The notes under the pieces: generated by a model | What the model saw: the letters and a program-made list of their open reading frames with translations, nothing else | Database searches by the model: none | Told to the model about the DNA's origin: nothing | Position numbers and translations under genes: made by a program | Shown here: positions 50,623 to 60,716 of the stretch, in pieces | Layout: each line of letters begins with the position of its first letter | How positions within the stretch are numbered: position 1 is the stretch's first letter | Assembly (NCBI RefSeq): GCF_902833045.1 | Contig: NZ_CADFDU010000022.1 | Location: 19,192 to 83,191 of the forward strand | DNA length: 64,000 nucleotides | Origin: Burkholderia sp. BCC0322 | GTDB taxonomy: Bacteria > Pseudomonadota > Gammaproteobacteria > Burkholderiales > Burkholderiaceae | Direction: 5' to 3'

Positions 50623-51246
50623 TTAACGCGAATACAATTCGACGATCAGGCTTTCGTTGATGTCGCCTGCGATTTCAGCGCGTTCCGGCATTTGCTTGAA
50701 CGTGCCTTCAAACTTCTTCGCATCGACTGCAACCCAGCTCGGCATGCCGCCTTGCTCGGCCAGCGACAGCGCTTCGACGATACGCGCCTGCTTCTTCGCC
50801 TTTTCGCGGATCGCGACGACGTCGCCTGCCTTCACTTGCTGCGACGGGACGTTCGCGACGACGCCGTTCACGGTGATCGACTTGTGGCTCACCAGCTGAC
50901 GCGCTTCAGCGCGGGTCGAGCCGAAGCCCATGCGATACACGACGTTGTCGAGGCGCGACTCGAGCAGTTGCAGCAGGTTTTCACCCGTGTTGCCCTTGCG
51001 GCGGTCGGCTTCAGCGAAGTAGCGGCGGAACTGACGCTCCAGCACGCCGTAGATACGCTTGACCTTCTGCTTTTCGCGCAGCTGCGTACCGTAGTCGGAC
51101 GTACGTGCGCCCGAGGTACGGCCGTGCTGACCCGGCTTGCTGTCGAGCTTGCACTTGTCGGCGAGCGAGCGGCGTGCGCTCTTCAGGAACAGGTCGGTGC
51201 CTTCACGGCGGGACAGCTTGGCTTTGGGGCCGATATAACGTGCCAC
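50623..51246 (-). CDS. rpsD: Ribosomal protein S4
   Basis: S4 is a primary 16S rRNA-binding protein and in many bacteria is the translational regulator of its own operon. It is 207 aa, starting at a GTG (51246) that gives the canonical [16 protein letters not shown] start. An AAGGAA lies about 6 nt upstream, and an ATG further upstream would add only a non-conserved extension. The S4 RNA-binding domain ([20 protein letters not shown] in its usual place) is intact. A tetraloop hairpin lies 25 nt before the start. Confidence 0.97.
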
Positions 51247-51271
51247 TTTGCATTCCTTTATCAATCAGTCA

Positions 51272-51289
51272 CGCGGATCGAAATCCGCG
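51272..51289 (-). promoter_or_regulatory. UUCG-type hairpin upstream of rpsD
   Basis: On the minus strand CGCGGAT-TTCG-ATCCGCG is a perfect 7-bp stem capped by a stable TTCG tetraloop, ending 25 nt before the GTG of rpsD. It may take part in translational control by S4 or another factor. Confidence 0.55.
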
Positions 51290-51400
51290 CTAGTCCGCTC
51301 CCTTTGGGGCGAACGGTGGGCTTAGTCAATCAAAAAAGCAACGCCCGTCGACGCTGAGCGGCGACAGGCAATGTGCTAGCACGAACGTGCCAGCACATCT

Positions 51401-51802
51401 TTAGATACGACGACGCTTCGGCGGACGGCAGCCGTTGTGCGGAATCGGGGTGACGTCCGAAATCGCGGTGATCTTGATGCCGAGGCCGTGCAGTGCGCGC
51501 ACTGCCGACTCACGACCCGGGCCGGGACCCTTGATCCGCACTTCCAGATTCTTCACGCCGTATTCCATCGCGACGCGGCCAGCCGACTCGGCTGCGACCT
51601 GGGCAGCGAACGGCGTCGATTTGCGCGAGCCCTTGAAGCCCTGACCGCCCGACGTCGCCCATGCCAGAGCGTTGCCTTGGCGATCGGTGATCGTGATGAT
51701 CGTATTGTTGAACGACGCGTGAACGTGAACCACGCCTTCAGCGACGTTCTTCTTAACCTTCTTGCGAACGCGTTGCGCCGCGGTGTTCGAAGCCTTAGCC
51801 AT
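51401..51802 (-). CDS. rpsK: Ribosomal protein S11
   Basis: This is the 133-aa small-subunit platform protein S11. It has the conserved [18 protein letters not shown] stretch and the C-terminal [22 protein letters not shown]. The N-terminus ([18 protein letters not shown]) is basic as usual. It lies between rpsM (28 nt upstream) and rpsD. The 154-nt gap to rpsD contains several hairpins. Confidence 0.98.
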
Positions 51803-51830
51803 TACGTTTTCCTGTAACTGTCAGTTCCGC

Positions 51831-52196
51831 TTACTTCTTCAGCGCTTGCGCTGCACGACGCGGACCCTTGCGAGTACGTGCGTTCGTACGCGTACGCTGA
51901 CCGCGCATCGGCAGGCCCTTGCGATGACGAACACCACGGTAGCAACCGAGGTCCATCAGGCGCTTGATGTTCATCGTCACTTCACGGCGCAGATCGCCTT
52001 CGACGACAAACTTGCCCACTTCTTCACGCAGCTTTTCCAAGTCTGCGTCGGTCAAGTCCTTGACCTTCTTCGAAAAATCGACGCCAGCTGCCACGCAGAT
52101 GCTGCGCGAACGGGTGCGGCCGATACCAAAGATAGCCGTCAGGCCGATCTCGGTATGCTGGTGATTCGGGATGTTAACCCCTGCGATACGAGCCAT
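51831..52196 (-). CDS. rpsM: Ribosomal protein S13
   Basis: This is the 121-aa head protein S13, which contacts the large subunit and tRNA. It starts [19 protein letters not shown] and ends in the basic tail with [14 protein letters not shown]. The [20 protein letters not shown] segment is characteristic. It begins the alpha-operon block of genes, downstream of rpmJ, with no terminator between them. Confidence 0.98.
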   Translation of the reverse strand: MARIAGVNIPNHQHTEIGLTAIFGIGRTRSRSICVAAGVDFSKKVKDLTDADLEKLREEVGKFVVEGDLRREVTMNIKRLMDLGCYRGVRHRKGLPMRGQRTRTNARTRKGPRRAAQALKK

Positions 52197-52234
52197 TGTT
52201 TTTCCTCAAACAAAAAGCGCAAACAAACGCGCGG

Positions 52235-52351
52235 TCAGCCTTGGCGCTGCTTGTGGCGCGGATCCGAGCTGCAGATCACGCGAACGACGCCTTTGCGCTT
52301 GATGATCTTGCAATTGCGGCAAATGCGCTTAACCGATGCCATCACTTTCAT
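52235..52351 (-). CDS. rpmJ: Ribosomal protein L36 (zinc-binding type)
   Basis: This is a 38-residue protein, [17 protein letters not shown] at the start and [11 protein letters not shown] at the end. The cysteines of RICRNCK and VICSSDPRH form the zinc ribbon (C-x2-C-x12-C-x4-H). It lies between infA (20 nt upstream) and rpsM (38 nt downstream), which is the normal place. Confidence 0.96.
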
Positions 52352-52371
52352 GATAATACCCTTTTTTCAAA

Positions 52372-52590
52372 TCACTTCGCCCGGAACACGATCCGCGCAC
52401 GAGACAGATCGTAAGGCGTCAATTCAACCGTCACCTTGTCGCCCGGGAGAATGCGGATGTAGTGCATCCGCATCTTTCCGGAGATATGCCCCAACACGAC
52501 ATGGCCGTTTTCCAGCTTCACACGGAAGGTCGCATTCGGGAGGTTTTCGATCACCTCACCTTGCATCTGGATTACATCGTCTTTGGCCAT
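52372..52590 (-). CDS. infA: Translation initiation factor IF-1
   Basis: This 72-aa OB-fold protein blocks the A site during initiation. It has [19 protein letters not shown], then [20 protein letters not shown] and the C-terminal [18 protein letters not shown] in their usual places. It sits within the superoperon between secY (8 nt upstream) and rpmJ, as in other Burkholderiales. Confidence 0.97.
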   Translation of the reverse strand: MAKDDVIQMQGEVIENLPNATFRVKLENGHVVLGHISGKMRMHYIRILPGDKVTVELTPYDLSRARIVFRAK

Positions 52591-52598
52591 AGTCCTTA

Positions 52599-53948
52599 TT
52601 AACGCGTTGGGATGTTGCCGCCCTTGAAGTTGGCCTTCTTGAGCAGCGACTCATACTGTTGCGACATAACGTACGACTGCACCTGCGCCATAAAGTCCAT
52701 CGTGACGACGACAATGATCAGCAGCGACGTTCCACCAAAATAAAACGGCACGTTCCAGCGCAGCACCAGAAACTCCGGCAGCAGACACACGAAGACGATG
52801 TAGATCGCACCGGCCAGCGTCAGACGCGTGAGGATGCGGTCGATATATCGTGCGGTCTGATCGCCCGGACGGATGCCCGGAACAAACGCGCCGCTTTTCT
52901 TCAGGTTATCTGCGGTTTCCCTGCTGTTGAACACCAGTGCGGTGTAGAAGAAGCAGAAAAACACGATCGCCAGCGTGTACAGCAGCACGTAGACCGGCTG
53001 GCCCGGCTTCAGCGCTTCCGCAACGTTATGCAACGTATTGGAAATCCAGCTTCCCGTCGGCTGACCGGTACTGAACCAGCCGAGAATCGTTGCCGGGAAC
53101 AGAATGATCGACGATGCGAAGATCGGCGGAATCACACCCGACATGTTCAGCTTCAGCGGCAGATGCGACGACTGCCCACCGTAGATCTTGTTACCGACCT
53201 GGCGCTTCGCGTAGTTCACGAGGATCTTGCGCTGACCGCGTTCGATGAACACGACCAGGTAAGTCACCGCGGCAATCAGAACGACGATGATGATCGCCGA
53301 AATGATGCTCATCGAACCCGTACGCACCAGCTCGAACAACCCACCGACGGCATTCGGGAACCCTGCTGCGATCCCGCCGAAGATGATGATCGAGATACCG
53401 TTGCCCAGACCACGCTCGGTAATCTGCTCGCCGAGCCACATCAGGAACATCGTGCCGGTAACCAGCGTCACGACCGTCGTCAGACGGAACAGCATGCCGG
53501 GATCGGTGACGAGGCCCGGCTGGTTTTCCAGCGCAGCCGCGATACCGAACGCCTGGAAGGTCGCGAGCACCACGGTGAAATACCGCGTGTACTGCGTGAT
53601 CTTCCGTTGCCCTGCCTGCCCTTCCTTCTTCAGCGCCTCGAGCTGCGGCGATACGATCGCCAGCAACTGCATGATGATCGACGCCGAGATGTACGGCATG
53701 ATCCCCAGCGCAAAGATCGTGAAGCGGGAAAGCGCGCCACCCGAGAACATGTTGAACATGCCCAGGATGCCGCCCGCCTGGCTCTGGAACAGCTTAGCCA
53801 GTTGATCCGGATCGATGCCCGGCACGGGGATGTGCGCGCCGATGCGATAGACGATCAGCGCCAGGAGCAAGAACATTGCTCGCCGGCGCAGATCGCCGAA
53901 TTTCGCCGTGCTTCGACCGGGTTTTGCAAGACTCGGGCTGTTAGCCAA
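52599..53948 (-). CDS. secY: SecY, protein-translocation channel
   Basis: This 449-aa protein with ten spans forms the channel of the Sec translocase with SecE and SecG. The N-terminus has [20 protein letters not shown] with IPVPGID after it. The plug region ([20 protein letters not shown]) and the cytoplasmic loops for SecA/ribosome binding, such as [20 protein letters not shown], are all present. It follows rplO by 42 nt in the spc block. Confidence 0.98.
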   Translation of the reverse strand: MANSPSLAKPGRSTAKFGDLRRRAMFLLLALIVYRIGAHIPVPGIDPDQLAKLFQSQAGGILGMFNMFSGGALSRFTIFALGIMPYISASIIMQLLAIVSPQLEALKKEGQAGQRKITQYTRYFTVVLATFQAFGIAAALENQPGLVTDPGMLFRLTTVVTLVTGTMFLMWLGEQITERGLGNGISIIIFGGIAAGFPNAVGGLFELVRTGSMSIISAIIIVVLIAAVTYLVVFIERGQRKILVNYAKRQVGNKIYGGQSSHLPLKLNMSGVIPPIFASSIILFPATILGWFSTGQPTGSWISNTLHNVAEALKPGQPVYVLLYTLAIVFFCFFYTALVFNSRETADNLKKSGAFVPGIRPGDQTARYIDRILTRLTLAGAIYIVFVCLLPEFLVLRWNVPFYFGGTSLLIIVVVTMDFMAQVQSYVMSQQYESLLKKANFKGGNIPTR

Positions 53949-53990
53949 GTACCTTCTCCGATGAATGCAAGTGACGACGCGCTACGCGTG

Positions 53991-54425
53991 TCACTCGGCG
54001 AACGAACCGCCAGCCGCTTCGATCGCAGCGCGCGCACCCTTGGTGGCACCGAGACCCTTCACGACGATCTTGCGCTTCAGTTCGCCCGTCGCGATGATCT
54101 TTGCGCTCTTCGTCAGCTCACCGACCAGGCCGGCTTGCTTCAGTGCGAGCAGATCGATCTCGTCGACCGGCAGCTTCTCGAGGTCGCCCAGGCGCACTTC
54201 ACCGACGAATTCCTTCGTCAGCGACGTGAAGCCGCGCTTCGGCAGACGACGTTGCAGCGGCATCTGACCGCCTTCGAAACCGACTTTGTGGAAGCCGCCC
54301 GAACGCGATTTCTGACCCTTGTGACCACGGCCAGCCGTCTTGCCGAGGCCCGAACCGATGCCACGGCCGACGCGACGCTTGGCGTGCTTGGCGCCAGCTG
54401 CCGGCTTCAGGTTATTCAATTCCAT
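53991..54425 (-). CDS. rplO: Ribosomal protein L15
   Basis: This 144-aa large-subunit protein starts [20 protein letters not shown] and has the glycine/arginine-rich [20 protein letters not shown] and [18 protein letters not shown] segments. The C-terminal domain ([18 protein letters not shown]) is complete. It lies between rpmD and secY, the standard order. Confidence 0.98.
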   Translation of the reverse strand: MELNNLKPAAGAKHAKRRVGRGIGSGLGKTAGRGHKGQKSRSGGFHKVGFEGGQMPLQRRLPKRGFTSLTKEFVGEVRLGDLEKLPVDEIDLLALKQAGLVGELTKSAKIIATGELKRKIVVKGLGATKGARAAIEAAGGSFAE

Positions 54426-54451
54426 ATCAACTCCTTGATCCGTAGGGCCGC

Positions 54452-54634
54452 TTACGCGATGACCTTAACGAGGTACGAGACCTTGTTGATCATGCCGCGG
54501 ACCGCCGGCGTGTCCTGAAGCTCGCTGACCGAGTTGAGTCGGCGCAGGCCCAGGCCACGCACGGTCGCGCGGTGCGATTCGCGGGTCCCGATCAGGCTCT
54601 TAACGAGCTGAACCTTGACAGTTTTTTCAGACAT
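54452..54634 (-). CDS. rpmD: Ribosomal protein L30
   Basis: This is a 60-aa protein starting [20 protein letters not shown] and carrying [20 protein letters not shown]. The ATG at 54634 gives the usual N-terminus; one three codons upstream would add MVT. It is 15 nt downstream of rpsE and 26 nt upstream of rplO. Confidence 0.97.
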
Positions 54635-54649
54635 GGTGACCACCCGGGC

Positions 54650-55168
54650 TTAGCCCAAAATTTCTTCGACGGACTTGCCGCGCTTCGCCGCGATGTCTGC
54701 CGGGGTGGACTGCTTGCGCAGACCGTCCAGCGTGGCACGAACGAGGTTGTACGGGTTCGTCGAACCGTGGCTCTTCGCCACAACGTTCTGAACGCCCATC
54801 ACGTCGAACACTGCGCGCATCGGGCCGCCGGCGATCACGCCCGTACCTGCCTTCGCCGGAGCGAGGAGGACGGCGGACGCGCCGTGCTTGCCGTGCACTT
54901 CGTGCTGCAGCGTGCCGTTCTTGAGCGGCACCTTGAACATGTTGCGGCGAGCTTGTTCCATTGCCTTCTGGACAGCGACCGGCACTTCCTTCGCCTTGCC
55001 CTTGCCCATACCGATGCGGCCATCGCCGTCGCCAACCACGGTCAGTGCGGCGAAGCCGAGAATACGGCCACCCTTCACGACCTTGGTCACGCGGTTGACC
55101 GAAATCATCTTTTCACGAAGGCCGTCGTCGCGCTCGTCAGCCTGAACTTTCGCTTGCATCTTTGCCAT
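54650..55168 (-). CDS. rpsE: Ribosomal protein S5
   Basis: This 172-aa protein acts in mRNA entry and decoding accuracy. The double-stranded-RNA-binding fold begins [20 protein letters not shown], the site of spectinomycin-resistance mutations in other bacteria, followed by [20 protein letters not shown]. The C-terminal half has [19 protein letters not shown]. It lies between rplR and rpmD. Confidence 0.98.
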
Positions 55169-55182
55169 GACGAATTCCTTCC

Positions 55183-55548
55183 TTAGAACTTGAGCCCAGC
55201 TTCACGAGCTGCCTCAGCCAGCGCTTTCACGCGGCCGTGGTAGCGGAAGCCCGAGCGGTCGAAGGCGACGGATTCGATGCCGGCGGCCTTGGCCTTCTCG
55301 GCAATACGCTTGCCGATCAGCGTCGCGGCGTTAACGTTGCCACCCTTGCCCGACTTGTCGGCGAGCTCGGCACGCACTTCTGCCTCGAGCGTCGACGCGC
55401 TGGCGAGCACCTTGGTGCCGCACGGCGAGAACACTTGAGCGTAGATGTGCGTGTTCGTGCGATGCACGGCGAGACGCGCGACCTGCAGCTCAGCGATCTT
55501 GATACGCGTCTGGCGAGCGCGGCGCAGGCGAGATTGAGTCTTATCCAT
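55183..55548 (-). CDS. rplR: Ribosomal protein L18
   Basis: This 121-aa 5S rRNA-binding protein has a basic start ([20 protein letters not shown]), the [18 protein letters not shown] strand pair and the C-terminal [20 protein letters not shown] helix. It is 12 nt downstream of rplF and 14 nt upstream of rpsE. Confidence 0.98.
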
Positions 55549-55560
55549 GATTGCGCACCC

Positions 55561-56091
55561 TTACTTCTTCTTCGTTTCTTTGAGGATCACAACCTCGTCG
55601 GAATAACGCACGCCCTTGCCCTTGTAGGGCTCCGGCGGACGGTAACCGCGCACTTCCGCAGCTACTTGACCGACTTGTTGCTTGTTGATCCCCTTGATCA
55701 CGATTTCGGTTTGCGTCGGGGTTTCGGCCTTGACGCCTTCCGGCATCTGGTGCACCACCGGGTGCGAGAAACCCAGCGACAGGTTCAGCTTGTCGCCTTG
55801 CGCTTGCGCACGGTAACCGACGCCAACCAGCGTCAGCTTGCGCTCGAAACCCTTGGTCACGCCGTGCACGGCATTCGCGATGATCGCGCGCATCGTGCCC
55901 GACAGTGCATTTGCTTCGCGGCTTTCGTCGACCGGCGACAGATTCAGCGTGCCGTCGTTGTTCGCCACGTTCACGAGCGGATTGATCGCTTGCGTGATGG
56001 TGCCCAGCGGACCCTTGACGGTGATTGCACCGTCGGCCAGCTTGACTTCCGCGCCTTGCAGCGCGATCGGGCTCTTACCTACTCGAGACAT
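55561..56091 (-). CDS. rplF: Ribosomal protein L6
   Basis: This 176-aa protein has two similar domains. It starts [20 protein letters not shown], the [20 protein letters not shown] joint is intact, and the RNA-contacting C-terminus has [17 protein letters not shown]. It lies 18 nt downstream of rpsH in the spc block. Confidence 0.98.
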   Translation of the reverse strand: MSRVGKSPIALQGAEVKLADGAITVKGPLGTITQAINPLVNVANNDGTLNLSPVDESREANALSGTMRAIIANAVHGVTKGFERKLTLVGVGYRAQAQGDKLNLSLGFSHPVVHQMPEGVKAETPTQTEIVIKGINKQQVGQVAAEVRGYRPPEPYKGKGVRYSDEVVILKETKKK

Positions 56092-56109
56092 GTTTCTCTC
56101 TCCTCGGCT

Positions 56110-56505
56110 TTAAGCGACGTAGCAGATGACTTCGCCGCCGACGCCGGTAGCGCGCGCCTTGCGGTCGGTCATCACGCCCTTCGGCGTCGACACGATTGCC
56201 ACACCGAGGCCGTTCATGACCTGCGGAATGTCGTTACGGCCACGGTACACGCGCAGACCAGGCTTCGACACGCGCTCGAGGCGTTCGATGACCGGGCGGC
56301 CCGCGTAGTACTTCAGCGCGATATTCAGTTCGGACTTCGCACCTTCCGCCTTGACAGCGAAATCGTCGATGTAACCTTCGTCCTTCAGGACTTGCGCGAT
56401 TGCAACCTTGACCTTCGACGAGGGCATCGCAACCGATACCTTCTCGACCATCTGCGCGTTGCGGATGCGAGTCAGCATATCGGCGATAGGATCACTCATG
56501 CTCAT
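56110..56505 (-). CDS. rpsH: Ribosomal protein S8
   Basis: This 131-aa primary 16S rRNA-binding protein is the translational repressor of the spc operon in E. coli. It starts [20 protein letters not shown], and ends with [20 protein letters not shown]. The RNA-binding residues near the C-terminus are conserved. It lies between rpsN and rplF. Confidence 0.98.
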   Translation of the reverse strand: MSMSDPIADMLTRIRNAQMVEKVSVAMPSSKVKVAIAQVLKDEGYIDDFAVKAEGAKSELNIALKYYAGRPVIERLERVSKPGLRVYRGRNDIPQVMNGLGVAIVSTPKGVMTDRKARATGVGGEVICYVA

Positions 56506-56519
56506 TTACGTTTCTCCTA

Positions 56520-56825
56520 TTACCAGCTCGCCTTGGTCAGGCCAGGAATCTCGCCACGGAATGCGATTTCACGAATCTTGTTACGCGCGAGGCCGAATTT
56601 ACGGAACGTGCCACGCGGACGGCCCGTGATCGCGCAGCGGTTACGCTGGCGGGTCGGGTTTGCGTTGCGGGGCAGTTGCTGCAGCTCAAGGCGTGCTTCG
56701 TAGCGCTCTTCTTCCGACTTGCTTTGGTCTTCGACGATCGCCTTTAGCGCATCGCGCTTTGCTGCGAACTTCGCGACCAGGCGGGCGCGCTTCTTTTCAC
56801 GTTCGATCAGTGCCAGTTTAGCCAC
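56520..56825 (-). CDS. rpsN: Ribosomal protein S14 (zinc-free long form)
   Basis: This 101-aa S14 is the long type without the zinc-binding cysteines. It starts [20 protein letters not shown] and ends with [20 protein letters not shown] followed by [11 protein letters not shown]. It lies 7 nt downstream of rplE and 14 nt upstream of rpsH. Confidence 0.98.
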   Translation of the reverse strand: MAKLALIEREKKRARLVAKFAAKRDALKAIVEDQSKSEEERYEARLELQQLPRNANPTRQRNRCAITGRPRGTFRKFGLARNKIREIAFRGEIPGLTKASW

Positions 56826-56832
56826 GGTAACC

Positions 56833-57372
56833 TCAGTTTCTGAACGGGAACTTGAAGCTGGCGAGCAGAGCCTTTGCTTCGTCGTCGGTCTTCGCAGTCG
56901 TCGTGATGCTGATGTTCAGCCCACGCAGTGCGTCGATCTTGTCGTAGTCGATTTCGGGGAAAATGATCTGCTCTTTCACACCGATGTTGTAGTTGCCACG
57001 GCCATCGAAAGCACGACCCGACACGCCGCGGAAGTCACGCACGCGGGGCAGGGCAACCGTCACGAAACGGTCGAGGAATTCGTACATGGCACGGCCACGC
57101 AGCGTCACCATCGCGCCGATCGGGTAACCCTGGCGGATCTTGAAGCCTGCGATTGCCTTGCGTGCCTTCGTCACGACCGGCTTCTGACCAGCGATCTTCG
57201 TGAGGTCGCCAACGGCGTTCTCGATGATCTTCTTGTCAGCGATCGCTTCGCCAAGACCCATGTTCAGCGTGATCTTGGTGATGCGCGGCACTTCCATGAC
57301 CGACTTGTAACCGAACTTCTCGATCAGGCCGGGCACAACCTTTTCTTTGTAAAACTCTTGAAAACGAGCCAT
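56833..57372 (-). CDS. rplE: Ribosomal protein L5
   Basis: This 179-aa 5S rRNA-binding protein has the conserved [19 protein letters not shown] segment, the [20 protein letters not shown] loop contacting P-site tRNA, and the C-terminal [20 protein letters not shown]. It lies 16 nt downstream of rplX. Confidence 0.98.
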   Translation of the reverse strand: MARFQEFYKEKVVPGLIEKFGYKSVMEVPRITKITLNMGLGEAIADKKIIENAVGDLTKIAGQKPVVTKARKAIAGFKIRQGYPIGAMVTLRGRAMYEFLDRFVTVALPRVRDFRGVSGRAFDGRGNYNIGVKEQIIFPEIDYDKIDALRGLNISITTTAKTDDEAKALLASFKFPFRN

Positions 57373-57388
57373 TTTTTACTCCGCTGCG

Positions 57389-57697
57389 TCAGGCGCTCAG
57401 TACGGCACCGGTCGTCTTCAGGAAGCGAACCTTCTTGCCTTCCTCGACCTTGATGCCAACACGCGACGCCTTGCCATTCGCGTCGACCAGTGCGACGTTC
57501 GAAATATGCAGGGGCATCGTCTTCGCTTCCACGCCACCCGTCGTACCCTTCATCGGGTTCGGCTTCACATGCTTCTTGACGAGGTTGATACCTTCAACCG
57601 TCACATGCTCTGCACCGACAGCCAGCACGACGCCGCGCTTGCCCTTGTCCTTACCAGTGACGACGATGACTTCGTCACCTTTGCGAATCTTGTTCAT
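57389..57697 (-). CDS. rplX: Ribosomal protein L24
   Basis: This 102-aa assembly-initiator protein of the large subunit has an N-terminal KOW motif ([22 protein letters not shown] split here) and [15 protein letters not shown]. The C-terminal half ends with [18 protein letters not shown]. It is 9 nt downstream of rplN. Confidence 0.98.
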
Positions 57698-57706
57698 CGC
57701 GACTCC

Positions 57707-58075
57707 TTACAGCACTTCCGGCGCCAGCGAAACGATCTTCATGAATCGTTCGCTACGCAGCTCACGCGTGACCGGCCCGAAGATACGGGTGCCGATCGGC
57801 TCGAGCTTGTTATTCAAAAGCACAGCGGCGTTGCCGTCGAACTTGATCAGCGAGCCGTCTTGACGGCGCACGCCCTTGGCGGTGCGGACCACCACGGCGT
57901 TGTAAATTTCGCCTTTCTTCACGCGCCCGCGCGGCGTTGCCTCTTTGACGCTCACCTTGATGATGTCGCCAATGCCGGCATAACGACGCTTCGAGCCGCC
58001 GAGCACCTTGATGCACAGGACTTCACGTGCACCCGTGTTGTCGGCTACTTCGAGCCGAGATTCGGTCTGGATCAT
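57707..58075 (-). CDS. rplN: Ribosomal protein L14
   Basis: This 122-aa subunit-interface protein starts [20 protein letters not shown], and [19 protein letters not shown] is near the end. It is the first gene of the spc block. A 309-nt gap with its own promoter and a structured leader separates it from rpsQ, so it can be transcribed independently of the S10 block. Confidence 0.98.
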   Translation of the reverse strand: MIQTESRLEVADNTGAREVLCIKVLGGSKRRYAGIGDIIKVSVKEATPRGRVKKGEIYNAVVVRTAKGVRRQDGSLIKFDGNAAVLLNNKLEPIGTRIFGPVTRELRSERFMKIVSLAPEVL

Positions 58076-58101
58076 GGTTTGTCTTTCCCAACTTAATCCG
58101 G

Positions 58102-58120
58102 ATGCACCACCATGATGCAT
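58102..58120 (-). promoter_or_regulatory. Compact hairpin in the rplN leader
   Basis: On the minus strand ATGCATCA-TGG-TGGTGCAT forms an 8-bp stem (one G-T pair) with a 3-nt loop, ending 26 nt before the rplN start codon. Confidence 0.5.
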
Positions 58121-58384
58121 TCGGTCAGTCTTGGTCCCGTCAGCCAATCGGCTGCTTGGGTTGGAACAGCAGCGACGGCAAACGAAACCCGCCATCGCAA
58201 TTCGGTGAATCTTTCGGACAGGCAGGCGCCAGTCCGCTTCCCCCACCAACTTCGCCCGCGACGGGGCTCCCATAAAGAGGGAAGACCAGGATTATAACAA
58301 ATAATCCTGGTCACGCAAGCAAATACTTTGCGATTTCAAGCACTTCGCGGAGAAGTGCTTGTTACTGCCTACTGCTCTGCCCGC
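58121..58384. other. rpsQ-rplN intergenic leader region
   Basis: No gene is visible in the gap between rpsQ and rplN (58076-58384). It holds the rplN promoter (58291-58318), a long transcribed leader of about 210 nt and the leader hairpin described separately. A short repeated CCTGGT/ACCAGG flanks the -10 box (58285-58290 and 58306-58311). Confidence 0.6.
58291..58318 (-). promoter_or_regulatory. Sigma-70 promoter of the spc block (rplN)
   Basis: On the minus strand a perfect TATAAT (58296-58291) is preceded at 16 nt by TTGCGT (58318-58313). The surroundings are AT-rich. The implied transcript has a leader of about 210 nt before rplN. Confidence 0.7.
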
Positions 58385-58657
58385 TTAGATGACGCGAGCT
58401 GCTTCGACGAGGCGCGAAACCGTCCAGGCCTTCGTCTTCGAAACAGGACGCGTTTCCTGGATTTCGACGAGATCGCCTTCGTTGTAGGTGTTCGCTTCAT
58501 CGTGCGCGTGGTACTTCTTCGAACGCACGACATACTTGCCGTAGATCGGGTGCTTGACGCGGTGCTCGATCAGCACGGTGACGGTCTTGTCCATCTTGTT
58601 GCTGACGACCCGACCGACCAGCGTCCGCTTCAGCGAGGTTTTCACGCTATCGTTCAT
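58385..58657 (-). CDS. rpsQ: Ribosomal protein S17
   Basis: This 90-aa OB-fold 16S-binding protein has [20 protein letters not shown], the [19 protein letters not shown] stretch and [18 protein letters not shown] near the end. Its ATG overlaps the rpmC stop by 4 nt. It is the last gene of the S10 block. Confidence 0.98.
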
Positions 58658-58848
58658 TTCTGGTTCGCCTTCTGAGTCATGACGGTCCGCACACGTGCGA
58701 TGTCGCGACGAACCTTCTTCAGCTGGCTCGTGTTCGTGAGCTGCTGGGTCGCGAGTTGCATGCGCAGGCCGAATTGCGCCTTCAGCAGGTCCGCCAGCTC
58801 CTTGTTGAGCGCGGCCTGGTCTTTCTGGAGAAGTTCGGAAGCCTTCAT
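58654..58848 (-). CDS. rpmC: Ribosomal protein L29
   Basis: This 64-aa two-helix protein near the exit tunnel has [20 protein letters not shown] at the start and the invariant [20 protein letters not shown] and RDIARVRTV motifs. It overlaps rpsQ by 4 nt and follows rplP by 9 nt. Confidence 0.98.
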
Positions 58849-58857
58849 ATTTTCTCC

Positions 58858-59274
58858 TTAGGCGCCGAGCTGGCGCACGATGAACGCCGTCTTCAGCGGC
58901 AGCTTGGCTGCAGCCAGACGGAACGCTTCGCGTGCCAGTTCTTCGGTTACGCCGTCCATTTCATAGAGCATCTTGCCCGGCTGGATCTCGGCGACGTAGT
59001 ACTCCGGGTTACCCTTACCGTTACCCATACGCACTTCGGCCGGCTTCTGCGAAATCGGCTTGTCCGGGAAGATCCGGATCCAGATGCGGCCGCCACGCTT
59101 GATGTGACGCGTCATTGCACGACGCGCCGCTTCAATCTGGCGTGCGGTCAAACGACCGCGACCGATCGCCTTCAGACCGAATTCACCGAACGACACTGCG
59201 TTGCCGCGCGTCGCCTTGCCGGTGTTACGACCCTTCTGCTCTTTACGATACTTTCTGCGTTTCGGTTGCAGCAT
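58858..59274 (-). CDS. rplP: Ribosomal protein L16
   Basis: This 138-aa protein lies near the A site and peptidyl-transferase centre. It starts [20 protein letters not shown], and has [20 protein letters not shown] with [15 protein letters not shown]. The arginine residues for the usual post-translational contacts are in place. It is 2 nt downstream of rpsC. Confidence 0.98.
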   Translation of the reverse strand: MLQPKRRKYRKEQKGRNTGKATRGNAVSFGEFGLKAIGRGRLTARQIEAARRAMTRHIKRGGRIWIRIFPDKPISQKPAEVRMGNGKGNPEYYVAEIQPGKMLYEMDGVTEELAREAFRLAAAKLPLKTAFIVRQLGA

Positions 59275-59276
59275 CG

Positions 59277-60077
59277 TTATTCTCCAGTCTTGCCGTCTTC
59301 GGGCTTGCCGGCGCCGCGGCGCGGTGCGCCACGACGAGCACCCGGAGCGCCGCCTTCGCCGTCACGGCGCGGACGACGGTCGCCCGGACGCGCATTGCGA
59401 CGCGGACGCTTGTCTTCGGCTACCTCTTCCACCACCGGTGCGTCGTTGCGGCCGAGCGTATCGCCCTTGTAGACCCACACCTTGACGCCGATGATCCCGT
59501 AAGTCGTCTTCGCTTCCGAAGTCGCGTAGTCGATATCGGCACGCAGCGTGTGAAGCGGCACGCGACCTTCGCGATACCACTCCGTACGAGCGATTTCGAT
59601 ACCGTTCAGACGGCCCGCGCTCATGATCTTGATGCCCTGGGCACCCAGACGCATCGCGTTCTGCATCGCACGCTTCATCGCGCGACGGAACATGATCCGG
59701 CGCTCGAGCTGTTGCGTGATCGAGTCAGCGATCAGCTGAGCATCGGTTTCCGGCTTGCGGATTTCTTCGATGTTGACGTGAACCGGAACGCCCATGCGGC
59801 GTTGCAGTTCCGTCTTCAGCTGCTCGATATCCTCGCCCTTCTTGCCGATGACCACACCCGGACGCGAGCTGTAAATCGTAATGCGCGCGTTCTTCGCCGG
59901 ACGCTCGATGACGACCCGACCGACCGAAGCGTTCTTCAGCTTCTTCTTCAGGTATTCACGAACACCGATGTCTTCCTGCAGCATCGCCGCGAAATTGTTG
60001 TTGTTCGCGTACCAACGCGAAGCCCAATTGCGGCTGACAGCCAGGCGGAAGCCAGTCGGATGAATTTTCTGTCCCAT
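59277..60077 (-). CDS. rpsC: Ribosomal protein S3
   Basis: This 266-aa protein lies at the mRNA entry. The KH domain has [19 protein letters not shown], and the start is [18 protein letters not shown]. The last 55 residues are a basic, glycine- and arginine-rich tail ([15 protein letters not shown]), longer than in enterobacteria and typical of beta-proteobacteria. It follows rplV by 11 nt. Confidence 0.98.
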   Translation of the reverse strand: MGQKIHPTGFRLAVSRNWASRWYANNNNFAAMLQEDIGVREYLKKKLKNASVGRVVIERPAKNARITIYSSRPGVVIGKKGEDIEQLKTELQRRMGVPVHVNIEEIRKPETDAQLIADSITQQLERRIMFRRAMKRAMQNAMRLGAQGIKIMSAGRLNGIEIARTEWYREGRVPLHTLRADIDYATSEAKTTYGIIGVKVWVYKGDTLGRNDAPVVEEVAEDKRPRRNARPGDRRPRRDGEGGAPGARRGAPRRGAGKPEDGKTGE

Positions 60078-60088
60078 CGTATGGCTCC

Positions 60089-60418
60089 TTAATTCCCGAC
60101 CGTCACAGTGATGTGACAGGATTGCTTCTCGATGCGGTTACCGCGGCCCTTGGCGCGCGCGGTGAAACGCTTGAGCGATGCAGCCTTGTCGACGTAGATG
60201 CTCTTGATCTTGAGCTCGTCGATATCGGCGCCTTCGTTGTGCTCCGCATTCGCGATTGCCGACAGCACAACCTTCTTCACGATGCCAGCCGCCTTCTTCG
60301 GCGAGAACGTCAGAACGTTCAGCGCCTTGTCGACCGGCAAACCGCGGATCTGGTCAGCCACAAGGCGCGTTTTTTGCGCCGAGATGCGGGCACCGCGATG
60401 AATTGCTTTCACTTCCAT
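60089..60418 (-). CDS. rplV: Ribosomal protein L22
   Basis: This 109-aa protein lines the nascent-peptide tunnel. It starts [20 protein letters not shown] and contains the tunnel loop [20 protein letters not shown] 12-nt spacing separates it from rpsS. Confidence 0.98.
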
Positions 60419-60430
60419 CTTGATTGCCCC

Positions 60431-60706
60431 TTATTTCTTGGCCTTCTTGTCGGCTGCGTGACCCTTGAACGTACGGGTCAGTGCGAACTCGCCAAGCTTG
60501 TGGCCGACCATGTTTTCCGAGATGTACACCGGAACGTGTTGACGGCCGTTGTGAACAGCGATCGTCAGGCCGATGAAATCCGGCAGAATCGTCGAGCGAC
60601 GCGACCAGGTCTTGATCGGCTTTTTGTCGCGCGAAGCTGCAGCCGCCTCAACTTTCTTCAGCAAATGGGCGTCGCAGAACGGACCTTTTTTAACAGAACG
60701 TGCCAT
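60431..60706 (-). CDS. rpsS: Ribosomal protein S19
   Basis: This 91-aa head protein has [20 protein letters not shown], then [20 protein letters not shown] and the [17 protein letters not shown] motif. It is 10 nt downstream of rplB. Confidence 0.98.
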
Positions 60707-60716
60707 TGCCTACTCC

